Source: Nocardioides jejuensis
Lineage (GTDB): Bacteria > Actinomycetota > Actinomycetes > Propionibacteriales > Nocardioidaceae
Direction of reading: 5' to 3'
DNA length: 35,386 bases
NCBI RefSeq assembly: GCF_004337475.1
Contig: NZ_SJZJ01000025.1
Span: 1-35,386, forward strand
Position 1 is the first letter of the stretch. Each line of letters begins with the position of its first letter. Positions 16,685 to 26,716 of the stretch are shown here, one piece after another. Made by a program: the position numbers and the translations under genes. The notes under the pieces were generated by a model. The model saw nothing but the letters and a program-made list of their open reading frames with translations. It was not told where the DNA came from and made no database searches.

Positions 16685-16714
16685 CGGCAACCGCCCCCGA
16701 GGGCGCGTCGGGCG

Positions 16715-17596
16715 TCAGGCTGGGACCTGCTTCAGGTCGCGCAGGGGCACCCGGACGGTGAGCGTCTCCGCGGCCATCCGGATCCGGCCACGCAGGCCGG
16801 CCGAGAGGACCATCGGCAGGACCGCCTGGTTGTCGACGCCGGTGGTCATGACGAGGGTCGTGGCCTCGTCGGCCAGCGCCTTCCGGGCCACCTCGCGCAG
16901 CATCCGCTGGCCGATCCCGCGACGCTGGAAGTCGGGGATGACGCGCAGCGAGAGCTCGAGCGCACCCGCCTCCTCGGTGGGACGCAGCCGCGCCGTGGCG
17001 ACCGTGACGCCGTCGAGCACCGCCACCACACCGTCCGGCTTGATCTCGAACGACGGCCCGCCCGCGCTCCGGTCCGGAACGCGCACCACATCGGGCTTGA
17101 ACATCCGCGACATCACGTCGCCGACCAGGTCAGCCAACGCGGTCCCGCGGGCGATCTCCGTCGGCGTGAACGGCGCGGTCCGGTGGATCTGCACGCGCAC
17201 GTCACCGACCGCGAGGTCCATGACGTCCTGCTCCGGGCCGCCGTCACGGCGTTCGGGCTCGGCGTCGAAGAGCTTCGCCACGATCTCCGGGAACGACGCC
17301 GGGTGCCCCGCGATCGCCCGGGCGGCCCGGACGTAGCGGGTCGGCTGGTCGACGAGGGCGTTCTCCGTGCAGCGGACGGCGGAGGCTTCGGTGCCTCCTG
17401 ACTTCTCGACGAGCCGTGCGAGGTCGGCCTCGCTCCACCCTGACGGCGTACGCAGAATGAGCTCGTCGGTCACCGTGTCGACACCGGGGAAGATCTGCAG
17501 GCCGAGAATGTTGACGCCGGCTTCGCCGCAGTTCTGCGCAAGGACTGCGAGCGTTCCGGGCTGGTCCGGAAGGGTGGCGCGAACTCTCCACAGCAT
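16715..17596 (-). CDS. ACT domain fused to GNAT acetyltransferase
   Basis: A 293-residue two-domain protein. Residues ~4-75 form an ACT domain (LPDQPGTLAVLAQNCGEAGVNI), a small-molecule sensor that usually binds amino acids. Residues ~170-285 form a GNAT acetyltransferase domain with the acetyl-CoA loop QRRGIGQRM at 225-233. A linker of ~90 residues separates them. The arrangement suggests an acyltransferase whose activity responds to an amino acid; the acceptor may be a protein lysine or a metabolite, which sequence cannot decide. GAGGGAG lies nine or so bases before the ATG, one of the few clear ribosome sites in the minus-strand block. It is monocistronic between guaB and the desaturase-family gene. 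Confidence 0.88.
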   Translation of the reverse strand: MLWRVRATLPDQPGTLAVLAQNCGEAGVNILGLQIFPGVDTVTDELILRTPSGWSEADLARLVEKSGGTEASAVRCTENALVDQPTRYVRAARAIAGHPASFPEIVAKLFDAEPERRDGGPEQDVMDLAVGDVRVQIHRTAPFTPTEIARGTALADLVGDVMSRMFKPDVVRVPDRSAGGPSFEIKPDGVVAVLDGVTVATARLRPTEEAGALELSLRVIPDFQRRGIGQRMLREVARKALADEATTLVMTTGVDNQAVLPMVLSAGLRGRIRMAAETLTVRVPLRDLKQVPA

Positions 17597-17710
17597 GACG
17601 ATCTCCCTCAGGTCGACGGTGCTTGCCCCCTCGAAGGGGACACAGCCACCGTGACAGACCGGGATTGCCGCCCCGGGTCGGGAATGTTTCGCCTGTGCAA
17701 CCTCACCGCC

Positions 17711-18622
17711 TCAGGCGGCGGGCTGCTTCTCGGACTCGACCTGCTCCGCCGGCGCCCAGCCCGGAGGGCCCCAGACGTAGCCCCAGCGGTCACGCCAGCT
17801 GGCGGCGTTGCGGACCTGGCGCAGCAGGGCGCCGAACGCGGCGTACTCCAGCTTGAAGGTGTTGAAGGTCTCGACCTTGTACGTGAGGCCGTACGTCGGG
17901 CGCTGGATCTCCTCCTGGAACGTGCCGAACATGCGGTCCCAGATGATCAGGATGCCGGCGTAGTTGCGGTCGAGGTAGATCTCGTCGGAGCCGTGGTGGA
18001 CGCGGTGGTGCGACGGGGTGTTGAAGATGAACTCGAACCAGCGCGGGAGCTTGCCGATCAGCTCGGTGTGCGTGAAGAACTGCCAGACCAGGTTGACGCT
18101 GAAGCAGACGTAGAGGGTCCACGGCGCGAAGCCGAGGAGCGGCAGCGGGAGGAAGAAGAAGAGGTCGAACCACGGGTTCCACTTCTGCCGGAGCGCGGTG
18201 CCGAAGTTCATGTACTCGCTGGAGTGGTGCGACTGGTGCGCGGTCCAGCCGATGTTGTGCTCGTGGACGAACCGGTGCGTGCAGTAGAACGCCAGGTCGA
18301 GCGCGAGCATCGCGGCGACCCAGTAGCCGATGCTGCCGGTCCCCCACTGGATCGGCGCCACGTTGAGGTAGACCCACTGGTAGAGGAAGAACGTCAGCAC
18401 CTTGAAGACGGTCAGCCAGAAGATCGAGCCGAGGCCCATCGAGATCGAGGCCCAGAAGTCGCGGCTCTTGTAGCCGGTCCGCGGCTTGGTGCCGGCAGCG
18501 ACGCCCTCGTCGTCGAGCCAGGTCATCGCGGCGATCTCGAGCACGATCGAGAGCAGGAAGAACGGGATGGCGTAGGCCACCGGGTTGTGCTGCAGCGACA
18601 GCACCTGGTCGAGGTCGTACAT
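17711..18622 (-). CDS. Sterol desaturase/fatty acid hydroxylase-family membrane protein
   Basis: A 303-residue integral membrane di-iron enzyme. The three His boxes are complete: HRFVHEH (116-122), HQSHH (129-133) and HHRVHH (205-210). Hydrophobic segments at ~16-33, ~60-87, ~98-114 and ~152-183 are the membrane spans. The family inserts oxygen or double bonds into lipid chains, sterols or carotenoids using O2 and an electron donor; the substrate here is unknown. GGAG lies about seven bases before the ATG. It is read divergently from a TetR regulator, with a dyad-rich 117-bp gap between, so repression by that TetR protein is likely. Confidence 0.92.
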   Translation of the reverse strand: MYDLDQVLSLQHNPVAYAIPFFLLSIVLEIAAMTWLDDEGVAAGTKPRTGYKSRDFWASISMGLGSIFWLTVFKVLTFFLYQWVYLNVAPIQWGTGSIGYWVAAMLALDLAFYCTHRFVHEHNIGWTAHQSHHSSEYMNFGTALRQKWNPWFDLFFFLPLPLLGFAPWTLYVCFSVNLVWQFFTHTELIGKLPRWFEFIFNTPSHHRVHHGSDEIYLDRNYAGILIIWDRMFGTFQEEIQRPTYGLTYKVETFNTFKLEYAAFGALLRQVRNAASWRDRWGYVWGPPGWAPAEQVESEKQPAA

Positions 18623-18683
18623 CGGGTCTCCGGGTTTCTCTGGTCAGTCCAGTGTCGACTGCGGGATCGAGCCTGTCGAGGCT

Positions 18684-18718
18684 ATATGACTCTTGAGTAA
18701 GTTAACCCCGGGTCATAT
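18684..18718. promoter_or_regulatory. Candidate TetR operator between divergent genes
   Basis: ATATGAC (18684-18690) and GTCATAT (18712-18718) form a perfect inverted repeat with a 21-base spacer. ACTCTTGAGT (18689-18698) is a second, nested palindrome. The stretch is unusually AT-rich for this window and lies between the TetR gene and its divergent neighbour. Confidence 0.5.
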
Positions 18719-18726
18719 GCCATGTC

Positions 18727-18732
18727 TAGACT
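18727..18732 (+). promoter_or_regulatory. -10 box TAGACT, 7 bases before the TetR gene
   Basis: TAGACT, seven bases, then GTG at 18740. It favours the GTG over an ATG at 18722 as the real start, because the ATG would lie upstream of the -10 box. Confidence 0.55.
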
Positions 18733-18739
18733 CTCCTCC

Positions 18740-19390
18740 GTGAGCAGCGCCACCCGCACCCCTCGACCGAACGCCGGCACCAAGGGCGTCGCGCGCCCCG
18801 AGCGGGAGGCGCAGATCGTCGAGGCGGGCTGCCGCCTCTTCGGCGAGCGTGGCTACATCGGCACCTCGGTCGCCGATGTCGCCGAGTCCGCGGGCATCTC
18901 CAAGCCGCTGATCTACAACTACTTCGGGTCCAAGGACGGCCTGCACGTCGCCTGCGTGCAGCACGCCTCCGGCGTACTCGTCAGCGAGATCGAGCGGACG
19001 GCGGCCTCCGGCACGATCGGCTTCGCGCGCGCGGCCGTCACTCTCGACGGCATGTTCCGCCTGCTCGAGCCGCGGCCGTGGCTGTGGCGCGTGGTCTTCG
19101 ACGCGACGGCACCTCGCGAGGGCGAAGCCCAGGCCTGGCTCGCGGAGCACGAACGCCGCATCATCGACTTCGGTCGCGAGGGCGTCGCCGAGCTGATGCA
19201 CCTCTCCGGCAACCACGACGACCTCGACATCGACGCCATGCGCGCCGCCTGGGAGTCGATCTTCCGCTCGCTGGTCAACTGGTGGCTCGACCACCCCGGC
19301 GACTCCCCCGAGGAGATGACGCAGCGCTGCCTGCGGATCTTCACCACGGTCTTCGGCGAGCTCGACCTCGCCGGCACGGCGCTGGGCTGA
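18740..19390 (+). CDS. TetR-family transcriptional regulator
   Basis: A 216-residue repressor. The N-terminal helix-turn-helix domain is clear: REAQIVEAGCRLFGERGYIG, then VADVAESAGISKPLIYNYFGSKDGL (about residues 22-68). The C-terminal ligand-binding half is helical, with many Trp and Phe (RPWLWRVVFDA, SLVNWWLDH), suggesting a hydrophobic ligand such as a fatty acid or lipid. The GTG at 18740 is preferred because TAGACT lies seven bases upstream; an in-frame ATG at 18722 would add six residues. It probably controls the divergent sterol desaturase-family gene and itself through the dyads at 18684-18718. Confidence 0.9.
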   Translation: MSSATRTPRPNAGTKGVARPEREAQIVEAGCRLFGERGYIGTSVADVAESAGISKPLIYNYFGSKDGLHVACVQHASGVLVSEIERTAASGTIGFARAAVTLDGMFRLLEPRPWLWRVVFDATAPREGEAQAWLAEHERRIIDFGREGVAELMHLSGNHDDLDIDAMRAAWESIFRSLVNWWLDHPGDSPEEMTQRCLRIFTTVFGELDLAGTALG

Positions 19391-19407
19391 CCCGTCCGGC
19401 CGCCTGC

Positions 19408-19434
19408 GCGAAACTGTCAGGCTGACACTTTCGC
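19408..19434. repeat. 27-bp palindrome of the TGTCAG/CTGACA family (copy 2)
   Basis: GCGAAA, one base, TGTCAG, one base, then the mirror image, with the only mismatch at the same place as in copy 1 (4465-4507). CTGACA/TGTCAG half sites recur at 19440-19445, 19455-19460 and 19480-19485. It sits between the convergent TetR and histidine kinase genes. Confidence 0.85.
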
Positions 19435-19499
19435 CCAGCCTGACAGTTCGGAAGTGTCAGATCCTGCAGAAGGTTCAGCCTGACACTTTGGCGGGGCGC

Positions 19500-20675
19500 T
19501 CAGGCGGCGTTCGGCAGCGAGAGGTAGAACGACGCTCCCTGGCCGACGCGCCCCTCGGCACGGATCGCGCCACCGTGGAGCTCGACAATCCGGGCCACCG
19601 AGGCCAGACCCAGACCCGTGCCGGGGAAGTCGCGGCTGTCGTGCAGCCTGGTCAGCGGGCGGAAGAGATCGTCGGTCCGCAGCGGATCGAAGCCGGCGCC
19701 GTTGTCCGCGACGACGAAGGTGTCCTGGCGCGGGCCAGCGGAGGTCCGGGCGAGACGGATCCGCGGCGCCTCCTGCCGACCCGTGTACTTGAAGGCGTTG
19801 TCGAGCAGGTTGCGCAGCATCAGGTCCGCCATCACCGGGTCGAGGTGCGCGCGCATCCCGTCCTCGATGTCGAGGTCGACGTCCCGACCGGCCCCACGCA
19901 GGAGGGGCTGGGCGATCTCGTCGGCGAGCGCCGTCAGGTCGACGGCCTCCGGCCGGAGCTCGGCGTGGGTGATCCGGTAGACCGCGAGCATCCGGTCGAT
20001 CTGCGCGTCGAGCCGCTGCCCGGACCGCAGGATCGTGCGGGCGAACTCGCGGACGACGTCGGGGTCGGTCTCATCCACCAGCAGCTCCGCGCAGCCGAGC
20101 ATCGCGAAGAGCGGGTTGCGCAGATCGTGCACCAGCGTGTGCACGGCCGACTCGAGGTGATCGCGCTCAGCCGCCCGGCGTACGACGGCACCGCGGAGCT
20201 CGAGGTTCTCCAGGGCGACGGCCGCACTGTTGGCCAGCACCTCGACGAGCCGCACCTGCTCGGCCGACGGCTCGTGGGGCTCGCTCCAGTAGGCGCCGAG
20301 CGCACCGATCGGGGCCTCGCGCCGGATCGGCACCATCGCCATGCTCTGCACGAACGTCGGACGGTAGGCGTCGTGAGGCACCCGCTCGTCGACGTAGATG
20401 TCGGGGATGACCACGGACTCCCGATGCAGCATCGCCCAGCCGCTCACGCAGGCCGTGAGCGGGAAGCGCAGCCCCTTCCAGAGCGGACCCACCGCGTCCT
20501 CGTCGGCGTAGAAGCACTTCTCGTCCTCGCGCAGCACGAACGTCGCGCCGTCGGCGTCCATCAGGTCACGAACGGCTCGGGCGACGATCGACGTCACGCG
20601 CTCGACCGAGTCGGCGGTCGAGAGTCGCTCGATCACCGAGGTCAGCAGCTGTCCGGTCGCGGCAGGGTCCTTCAC
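19500..20675 (-). CDS. Orphan sensor histidine kinase with GAF domain
   Basis: A 391-residue kinase without membrane segments. Residues ~10-158 form a GAF sensor domain (TACVSGWAMLHRESVVIPDIYVDE...). The dimerisation helix carries the phosphoacceptor His183 in VHDLRNPLF. The ATPase domain has the N box (LRNLLDNAFKYTG), G1 (DNGAGF) and G2 (GTGLGLA). It is cytoplasmic, so it probably senses a soluble ligand, redox state or light. No response regulator is next to it. The GTG start at 20675 has TAGGGT seven bases upstream. It follows groEL on the same strand, but the groEL terminator separates them. Confidence 0.93.
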   Translation of the reverse strand: MKDPAATGQLLTSVIERLSTADSVERVTSIVARAVRDLMDADGATFVLREDEKCFYADEDAVGPLWKGLRFPLTACVSGWAMLHRESVVIPDIYVDERVPHDAYRPTFVQSMAMVPIRREAPIGALGAYWSEPHEPSAEQVRLVEVLANSAAVALENLELRGAVVRRAAERDHLESAVHTLVHDLRNPLFAMLGCAELLVDETDPDVVREFARTILRSGQRLDAQIDRMLAVYRITHAELRPEAVDLTALADEIAQPLLRGAGRDVDLDIEDGMRAHLDPVMADLMLRNLLDNAFKYTGRQEAPRIRLARTSAGPRQDTFVVADNGAGFDPLRTDDLFRPLTRLHDSRDFPGTGLGLASVARIVELHGGAIRAEGRVGQGASFYLSLPNAA

Positions 20676-20682
20676 GCGCCCA

Positions 20683-20688
20683 ACCCTA
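20683..20688 (-). promoter_or_regulatory. -10 box TAGGGT, 7 bases before the histidine kinase
   Basis: Minus-strand TAGGGT, seven bases, then GTG. A perfect 12-bp palindrome, CACGTCGACGTG, lies upstream at 20759-20770 and could be an operator. Confidence 0.5.
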
Positions 20689-20786
20689 AAAGGGACGAAT
20701 CATCCGCCGCGTCAGCCTTTCGTAGGGTTTCCGCCGATCCTTTCGGCCTACGCGCGACCACGTCGACGTGCGTGGGAAATGCCGAA

Positions 20787-20827
20787 CGGGGCCGGGAGAC
20801 CACGCAGGTGCATGGTTCCCGGCCCCG
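20787..20827 (-). terminator. groEL terminator hairpin
   Basis: An 11-bp perfect stem, CGGGGCCGGGA (20787-20797) with its complement (20817-20827), and a 19-base loop, 25 bases beyond the groEL stop. Confidence 0.7.
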
Positions 20828-20851
20828 CCTGGAGCGTGAGCCCTCGGTCGA

Positions 20852-22921
<2,070 letters not shown>

Positions 22922-22929
22922 CGCCGACG

Positions 22930-22956
22930 TTAGCACTCGACCAAACCGAGTGCCAG
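22930..22956. promoter_or_regulatory. CIRCE element 1 (HrcA site) overlapping the groES promoter
   Basis: TTAGCACTC, nine bases, GAGTGCCAG, close to the consensus TTAGCACTC-N9-GAGTGCTAA. On the minus strand it includes TAACGT, a good -10 box, with TGGCAC 17 bases upstream as a possible -35. HrcA bound here would block the promoter. Confidence 0.9.
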
Positions 22957-22961
22957 AAGGA

Positions 22962-23549
22962 TCAGCGACTGTCCGGGCAGTGCGACCAGAGTCCGCGCCC
23001 TGCGGACCGTGCCGCGGACTCGGCGGCGCGGATCCGCTCGAGGTGACGGTCGTTGGGCCGGTAGAAGAGCACCCGCGCCAGGCCGCGGCGTACCAGCGCC
23101 TCATTGACGAAGACACCGCGCTCGTTCCAGACGTAGCCAAGCGTGCGGCCGTAGCGGTCGTGGAGCTCGCGGTCGGTCTGCACCCACGCCGTGCTCCCCT
23201 GCGGCAGCAGCCGCTCCGTCGCTGCCGTCGCACGGAGCGCGAAGCACTGCACGGGCAGGTCGGGGTCCTTCGACTCCGGGGTGTCGATCTCGAGCAGCCG
23301 GACGTGGGTGTCCACCGCCTGCGGCAGTACGCCGCGGCGTACGGCTCGGAGGGCGACGGTGTCGCCGTCGGTGACCCAGCTGACCGTCACGCGCTGGGCG
23401 TCCTTCGGGATCGCCAGAGGGGTCGGTGCGGGCGTGCGGGAGGCAGCGGGGACTGCATCGGGCCGGACCACCGGCACGGGTTCGCAGGCGGCGACGAGAC
23501 CACCGAGCGCGGCTGCGCCAGCGAGCGCGACGACGCACCGCGAACGCAT
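22962..23549 (-). CDS. Staphylococcal-nuclease-like lipoprotein
   Basis: A 195-residue protein with a lipoprotein signal and lipobox LVAAC (Cys22). An SNase fold follows: VTDGDTVAL (calcium-binding Asp), VRLLEIDTPE (catalytic Arg, Asp and Glu, as Arg35/Asp40/Glu43 of the staphylococcal enzyme) and DRYGRTLGYVW with the second catalytic Arg. All key residues are present, so it is probably an active calcium-dependent DNA/RNA endonuclease anchored outside the membrane. The start overlaps the stop of the upstream Ser/Pro-rich gene by one base (TGATG), so the two are coupled. It ends just short of the groES promoter region. Confidence 0.88.
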   Translation of the reverse strand: MRSRCVVALAGAAALGGLVAACEPVPVVRPDAVPAASRTPAPTPLAIPKDAQRVTVSWVTDGDTVALRAVRRGVLPQAVDTHVRLLEIDTPESKDPDLPVQCFALRATAATERLLPQGSTAWVQTDRELHDRYGRTLGYVWNERGVFVNEALVRRGLARVLFYRPNDRHLERIRAAESAARSAGRGLWSHCPDSR

Positions 23550-24064
23550 CAGATGCGCGAGCAGAACCAGTTGCCGGTGAGGGCGTTCTTGCGCCAGACC
23601 TTGCCCTGCGCCTCGCACTGCTCCTGCGGCGACAGCGTGGGCGGCGGGCTGCTCGGCTCCTGCGTGTGGGTCGGCGTCGGGGTCGGGGTCGGCGTGGGCG
23701 TGCTGCCGCCGCCGGAGCCTCCGGTGCTGCCGGAGGTCGGCTTCTTCGTCGGCTTGGCCGTCGGCTTGCTCGACGGAGCAGTCGGCGAGGCGCTCGCCGA
23801 CTCCGACCCGCTCGCGGACGCGCTGGCCGACGTACTGTCTGAAGCAGAAGCGCTGGCGGACTTGCTGGCGTCGATCTTCGGGAGCTTCGCGTTGACGTCC
23901 GTCGAGGGCGCGTCGCCGCCGAGCTGGTAGATCGTCTGCGCGCCGGGGATCTTGTTGAACGGGGAGTTGGGGTCACCCGCCGTGAGCTTGATGCCGACGA
24001 TGGCAAGCAGCAGCACGAACGGAACGGCTGCAAGCACACGCCACGCGGTCTGACCCCTGTTCAT
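23549..24064 (-). CDS. Membrane-anchored Ser/Ala/Pro-rich protein
   Basis: A 171-residue protein. An N-terminal hydrophobic segment (AWRVLAAVPFVLLLAIVGI, ~8-26) acts as signal anchor. A short region (NKIPGAQTIYQLGGDAPS) is followed by a ~75-residue low-complexity stretch of Ser-Ala, Lys-Pro and Thr-Pro repeats, the kind that spans the cell wall. The C-terminal ~25 residues contain two Cys (QCEAQGKVWRKNALTGNWFCS). The order suggests a wall-spanning stalk with a small disulfide-bonded head. ATG at 24064 is preferred over one at 24073 because CACAAT lies seven bases upstream. It is translationally coupled to the secreted nuclease gene, so they may act together at the surface. No known family. 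Confidence 0.8.
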   Translation of the reverse strand: MNRGQTAWRVLAAVPFVLLLAIVGIKLTAGDPNSPFNKIPGAQTIYQLGGDAPSTDVNAKLPKIDASKSASASASDSTSASASASGSESASASPTAPSSKPTAKPTKKPTSGSTGGSGGGSTPTPTPTPTPTHTQEPSSPPPTLSPQEQCEAQGKVWRKNALTGNWFCSRI

Positions 24065-24091
24065 GGCGCACATTGTGCCAGCCGCCCGCGG

Positions 24092-25246
24092 TCACCGCCG
24101 TGTGAGATGAGTGACGACCTCGTAGTGACCGGTGTGCGGAAACATGTCGAGCAGCCGGGCCCGGACGGGCCGCAGCGAGGGCATCCGCTCGAGGTCGCGG
24201 GCGAGCGTCACGGCGTTGCAGCTCGAGTAGATGACGTCGCGCGCGGACGACGCCTCGAGCGCTGCGGCGAGGTCGCCGATGCCGCGTCGGGGCGGGTTGA
24301 CGACGACCAGGTCGGCGCCCGGCAGCAGGGCCTCCACGGCCGTGGCGTCGCCCGCCTCGAACCGGGCATCGTCGAGCCCCATTTCCCCCGCCGTACGCCG
24401 TGCAGCAGCCACCGCGTCCGCGCTGATCTCGACTCCGGTCACGGTCGGCGACGACGCGCACCGCGCTGCATGGAGCGCGAAACCGCCGACGCCGCAGTAG
24501 AGGTCGAGGACGCGCGCGGGCGCGACGGCGTCGATCCACTCCGCCGCCTGCGCGTAGAGCGCCGCCGCGACGGCGGTGTTGGTCTGGAAGAAGCCCTGCG
24601 GACGCAGGTGCAACGGCAGGCCGTTGACCCGCATCGTCAGGGTCGTGCCGTGCAGGACGATCTCCTGCTCCCCCTCGAGCACGGCCTTGTGCTCGGGCTG
24701 CAGGTTCAGGCTGACCACCGCGAGCATCGGCAGGGCCTCGAGCAACCACGGAAGGTGCTTGCGGATCCGCGCGACCGGCTCCTGTGACCGCAGCACGAAC
24801 CGGACCATCATCTCGCCGTCCGGCGACTCGGTGACGATCACGTGCTTGAGCTCGCCGCGCCGCGTCGCGAGGTCGTAGGGCGCCAGGTCGGCGCGGGTGA
24901 TGAAGGCGGCCAGGACCTCCATCGCCGCCACGAGGCCCGGCGTGTGGAGCGCGCAGTCACGCAGGTCGATGCCGGCCTGCCCTGCCGCCGCGGCCTCCGA
25001 GCCCGCGGGGGCGAGGATGCCGAGCACGGGCTCCGCGCTCGTGCCGGTGACGACCATCTTCGCCTTGTTGCGGAAGCCCGACTCGGCGCTGCGCACGGGC
25101 TCGAGCCACTCGACGCCCGCCGCGACGGGGTCGAGGAGACCACGGACCTGGACCTGCTTGGCGGCCAGCTGGTCGGCGTACGGCGTCGGGAGGAGGGCGC
25201 ACGAGCCGCACCTGCCCGCGTCGAAGTGGTGGCAGGAGAGGCTCAC
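24092..25246 (-). CDS. rlmC: 23S rRNA (uracil-C5)-methyltransferase, RlmC/RlmD family
   Basis: A 384-residue SAM-dependent RNA methyltransferase. The N-terminus has the Fe-S cluster Cys set (Cys5, Cys13, Cys16 and Cys98) typical of RlmC/RlmD without a separate TRAM domain. The SAM site DLYCGVGGFALH is at 248-259, VVNPPRRG at 315-322, the nucleophile Cys343 in SSCNAVTLARD, and Glu376 in HTGHYEVV. It converts a uracil in 23S rRNA (position 747 in RlmC) to 5-methyluracil; the exact target is inferred from the compact length. The GTG start overlaps the stop of the upstream gene by four bases (GTGA). Confidence 0.9.
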   Translation of the reverse strand: MSLSCHHFDAGRCGSCALLPTPYADQLAAKQVQVRGLLDPVAAGVEWLEPVRSAESGFRNKAKMVVTGTSAEPVLGILAPAGSEAAAAGQAGIDLRDCALHTPGLVAAMEVLAAFITRADLAPYDLATRRGELKHVIVTESPDGEMMVRFVLRSQEPVARIRKHLPWLLEALPMLAVVSLNLQPEHKAVLEGEQEIVLHGTTLTMRVNGLPLHLRPQGFFQTNTAVAAALYAQAAEWIDAVAPARVLDLYCGVGGFALHAARCASSPTVTGVEISADAVAAARRTAGEMGLDDARFEAGDATAVEALLPGADLVVVNPPRRGIGDLAAALEASSARDVIYSSCNAVTLARDLERMPSLRPVRARLLDMFPHTGHYEVVTHLTRR

Positions 25247-25671
25247 GCACCGGCCCCTTCCACCGGGAGGGGGTGGGCCGCGAGGGACCGGGCCTTGAGC
25301 TCGTTCCACTTCGGCTCGCGCTGGCGGAGCGTCGGGCCGCTCGGCACGCTCTCCTGGGCGCGGGCCCACGCGACGTAGCCGGCGTAGCTGCCCGACCCGG
25401 GATCTTCCGCGAGGTAGCGCGCCACGATGGCGAGGACGTCGTCGTCGCTCCAGCGCCGCGACGTCGACCGGGTCTTGTTGGTCGCGACGCCAGCGGCCGT
25501 GCAGGCCGCGATCCACGAGCCGAACCGGCGGATCACCAGCGTGCTCGACGCCGCCTCGCGGGAGGTGCGCCAGGCGTCGTACGCACCGACGGCGAGGGGC
25601 TCACCGAGGTCGGCAGCGGCAGCGCGCAGACCCGCGGTGATGGTCTCGTCGGAGAAGGTCGGGGTGCGCAC
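25243..25671 (-). CDS. Homing-endonuclease-associated-repeat protein
   Basis: A 142-residue protein made of two copies of a ~60-residue helical DNA-binding module. The first (residues ~5-63) reads FSDETITAGLRAAA, then AYDAWRTSREA, IRRFGSWIAACTAAGV. The second (~72-130) starts RRWSDDDVLAIVARYL and includes YVAWARAQ. This is the repeat seen beside HNH homing endonucleases in actinobacteria, but no nuclease domain is present. It may therefore be a small DNA-binding regulator or a domesticated piece. It overlaps rlmC by four bases, so the two are co-expressed. GAGAAT six bases before the GTG may be its -10 box. Confidence 0.78.
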   Translation of the reverse strand: MRTPTFSDETITAGLRAAAADLGEPLAVGAYDAWRTSREAASSTLVIRRFGSWIAACTAAGVATNKTRSTSRRWSDDDVLAIVARYLAEDPGSGSYAGYVAWARAQESVPSGPTLRQREPKWNELKARSLAAHPLPVEGAGA

Positions 25672-25717
25672 GACAGCATTCTCCCCGATGAGCCGGAGCG
25701 ATGGGCCCCTGCGCCCT

Positions 25718-25723
25718 TAGGCT
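25718..25723 (+). promoter_or_regulatory. -10 box TAGGCT, 6 bases before the beta-propeller gene
   Basis: TAGGCT, six bases, then GTG at 25730. The 58-bp gap to the divergent repeat-protein gene holds both promoters and little else. Confidence 0.55.
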
Positions 25724-25729
25724 TCGCAC

Positions 25730-26716
25730 GTGAGCAGGAACGACGCAATCCGCCGGAGGGGGACGTTCCGCGCGCTCCTGATGGTCGCGTTGCTCGCTGC
25801 GATCGTGCTGCCCGCCGTGGGGCTCCGACTCCTGTCGAAGGACACCCCGGAGGCCGTGTCCCAGACCGGCACCGTGACCCTGACCCCCGGCAACCGCATG
25901 CTCTACGTCGTCGACGGACACGTCGCCTCGCTCCCCCTGGCCGGCACGACGATCTCCAGCCACGGCACACCCGTCGTCTCCGACATGCTCTGCGCCCGGG
26001 TGTACGCCGCCCACGGCACCGGCCTGTGCCTGCGCAAGACCAATGCCGTCTCGTGGTCCGCGACCGTGCTCGACCGCAACCTGAAGGCCACCACGACCTG
26101 GCCGATGGCCGGCGAACCAGCCCTCGCGCGCGTCTCGCCCAGCGGCCGCCTCGTCGCCTGGACGGCGCTGACCAAGGGCAGCTCGCTGAGCGGGTCGTTC
26201 TCGGCCGTGACGTCGGTCGTCGACACCTCGACGGGCGACCAGGTCGAGGACCTCGCGGCGTACGACGCGACGAAGGGCAAGAGCGGTCCGAAGCTGCACG
26301 GCAGCCAGGTCTGGGGCGTCACCTTCGTCGACGACGACCGGTTCTACGCGACGCTGAGCAACGGCGGCACCCGCTACCTCGCCGTCGGCAGCATCCACGA
26401 CCACACGCTGCGGACGATCGCCGAGGACGTCACCAGCCCGGCGGTCTCCCCCGACGGGAAGTGGGTCGCCTTCGTACACCCGGGCGCCGGCGAACGCGGT
26501 CGCGGCCGCCTCGCGGTCATGAACCTCCGCACCCACGCCATCGTCGACCTCAGCGACCAGCGCGGCGTCTCCGACCAGCCCGCATGGCTGGACGGCAAGA
26601 CGATCGCCTACGTGCTGCGCGACGACGAGGGCCGGACGTCGATCTGGTCGACACCCCTTGCTGGAGGTGCGCCCGACCTGCTCGTCGACAACGCGGACTC
26701 GCCCAGCCCGCTCTGA
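25730..26716 (+). CDS. Membrane-anchored TolB-like (PD40) beta-propeller protein
   Basis: A 328-residue protein with an N-terminal signal anchor (FRALLMVALLAAIVLPAVGL, ~13-32). A TolB/PD40-type beta-propeller follows: repeated blades with SPSGRLVAW, SPDGKWVAFV and DQPAWLDGKTIAYV. It should lie outside the membrane. Such propellers usually act as binding platforms; no catalytic motif is seen. Two Cys (LCARVY and GLCLRK, ~86 and ~98) could form a disulfide. The GTG start is supported by TAGGCT six bases upstream. It stands alone, convergent with the next gene (28 bp gap). Confidence 0.83.
   Translation: MSRNDAIRRRGTFRALLMVALLAAIVLPAVGLRLLSKDTPEAVSQTGTVTLTPGNRMLYVVDGHVASLPLAGTTISSHGTPVVSDMLCARVYAAHGTGLCLRKTNAVSWSATVLDRNLKATTTWPMAGEPALARVSPSGRLVAWTALTKGSSLSGSFSAVTSVVDTSTGDQVEDLAAYDATKGKSGPKLHGSQVWGVTFVDDDRFYATLSNGGTRYLAVGSIHDHTLRTIAEDVTSPAVSPDGKWVAFVHPGAGERGRGRLAVMNLRTHAIVDLSDQRGVSDQPAWLDGKTIAYVLRDDEGRTSIWSTPLAGGAPDLLVDNADSPSPL

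Noticed and set aside
17597..17710. Possible small RNA or gene between the ACT-GNAT gene and the desaturase-family gene.
   Set aside because: Only a short CCCCT/AGGGG hairpin is visible; no promoter-terminator pair or credible reading frame supports a gene.
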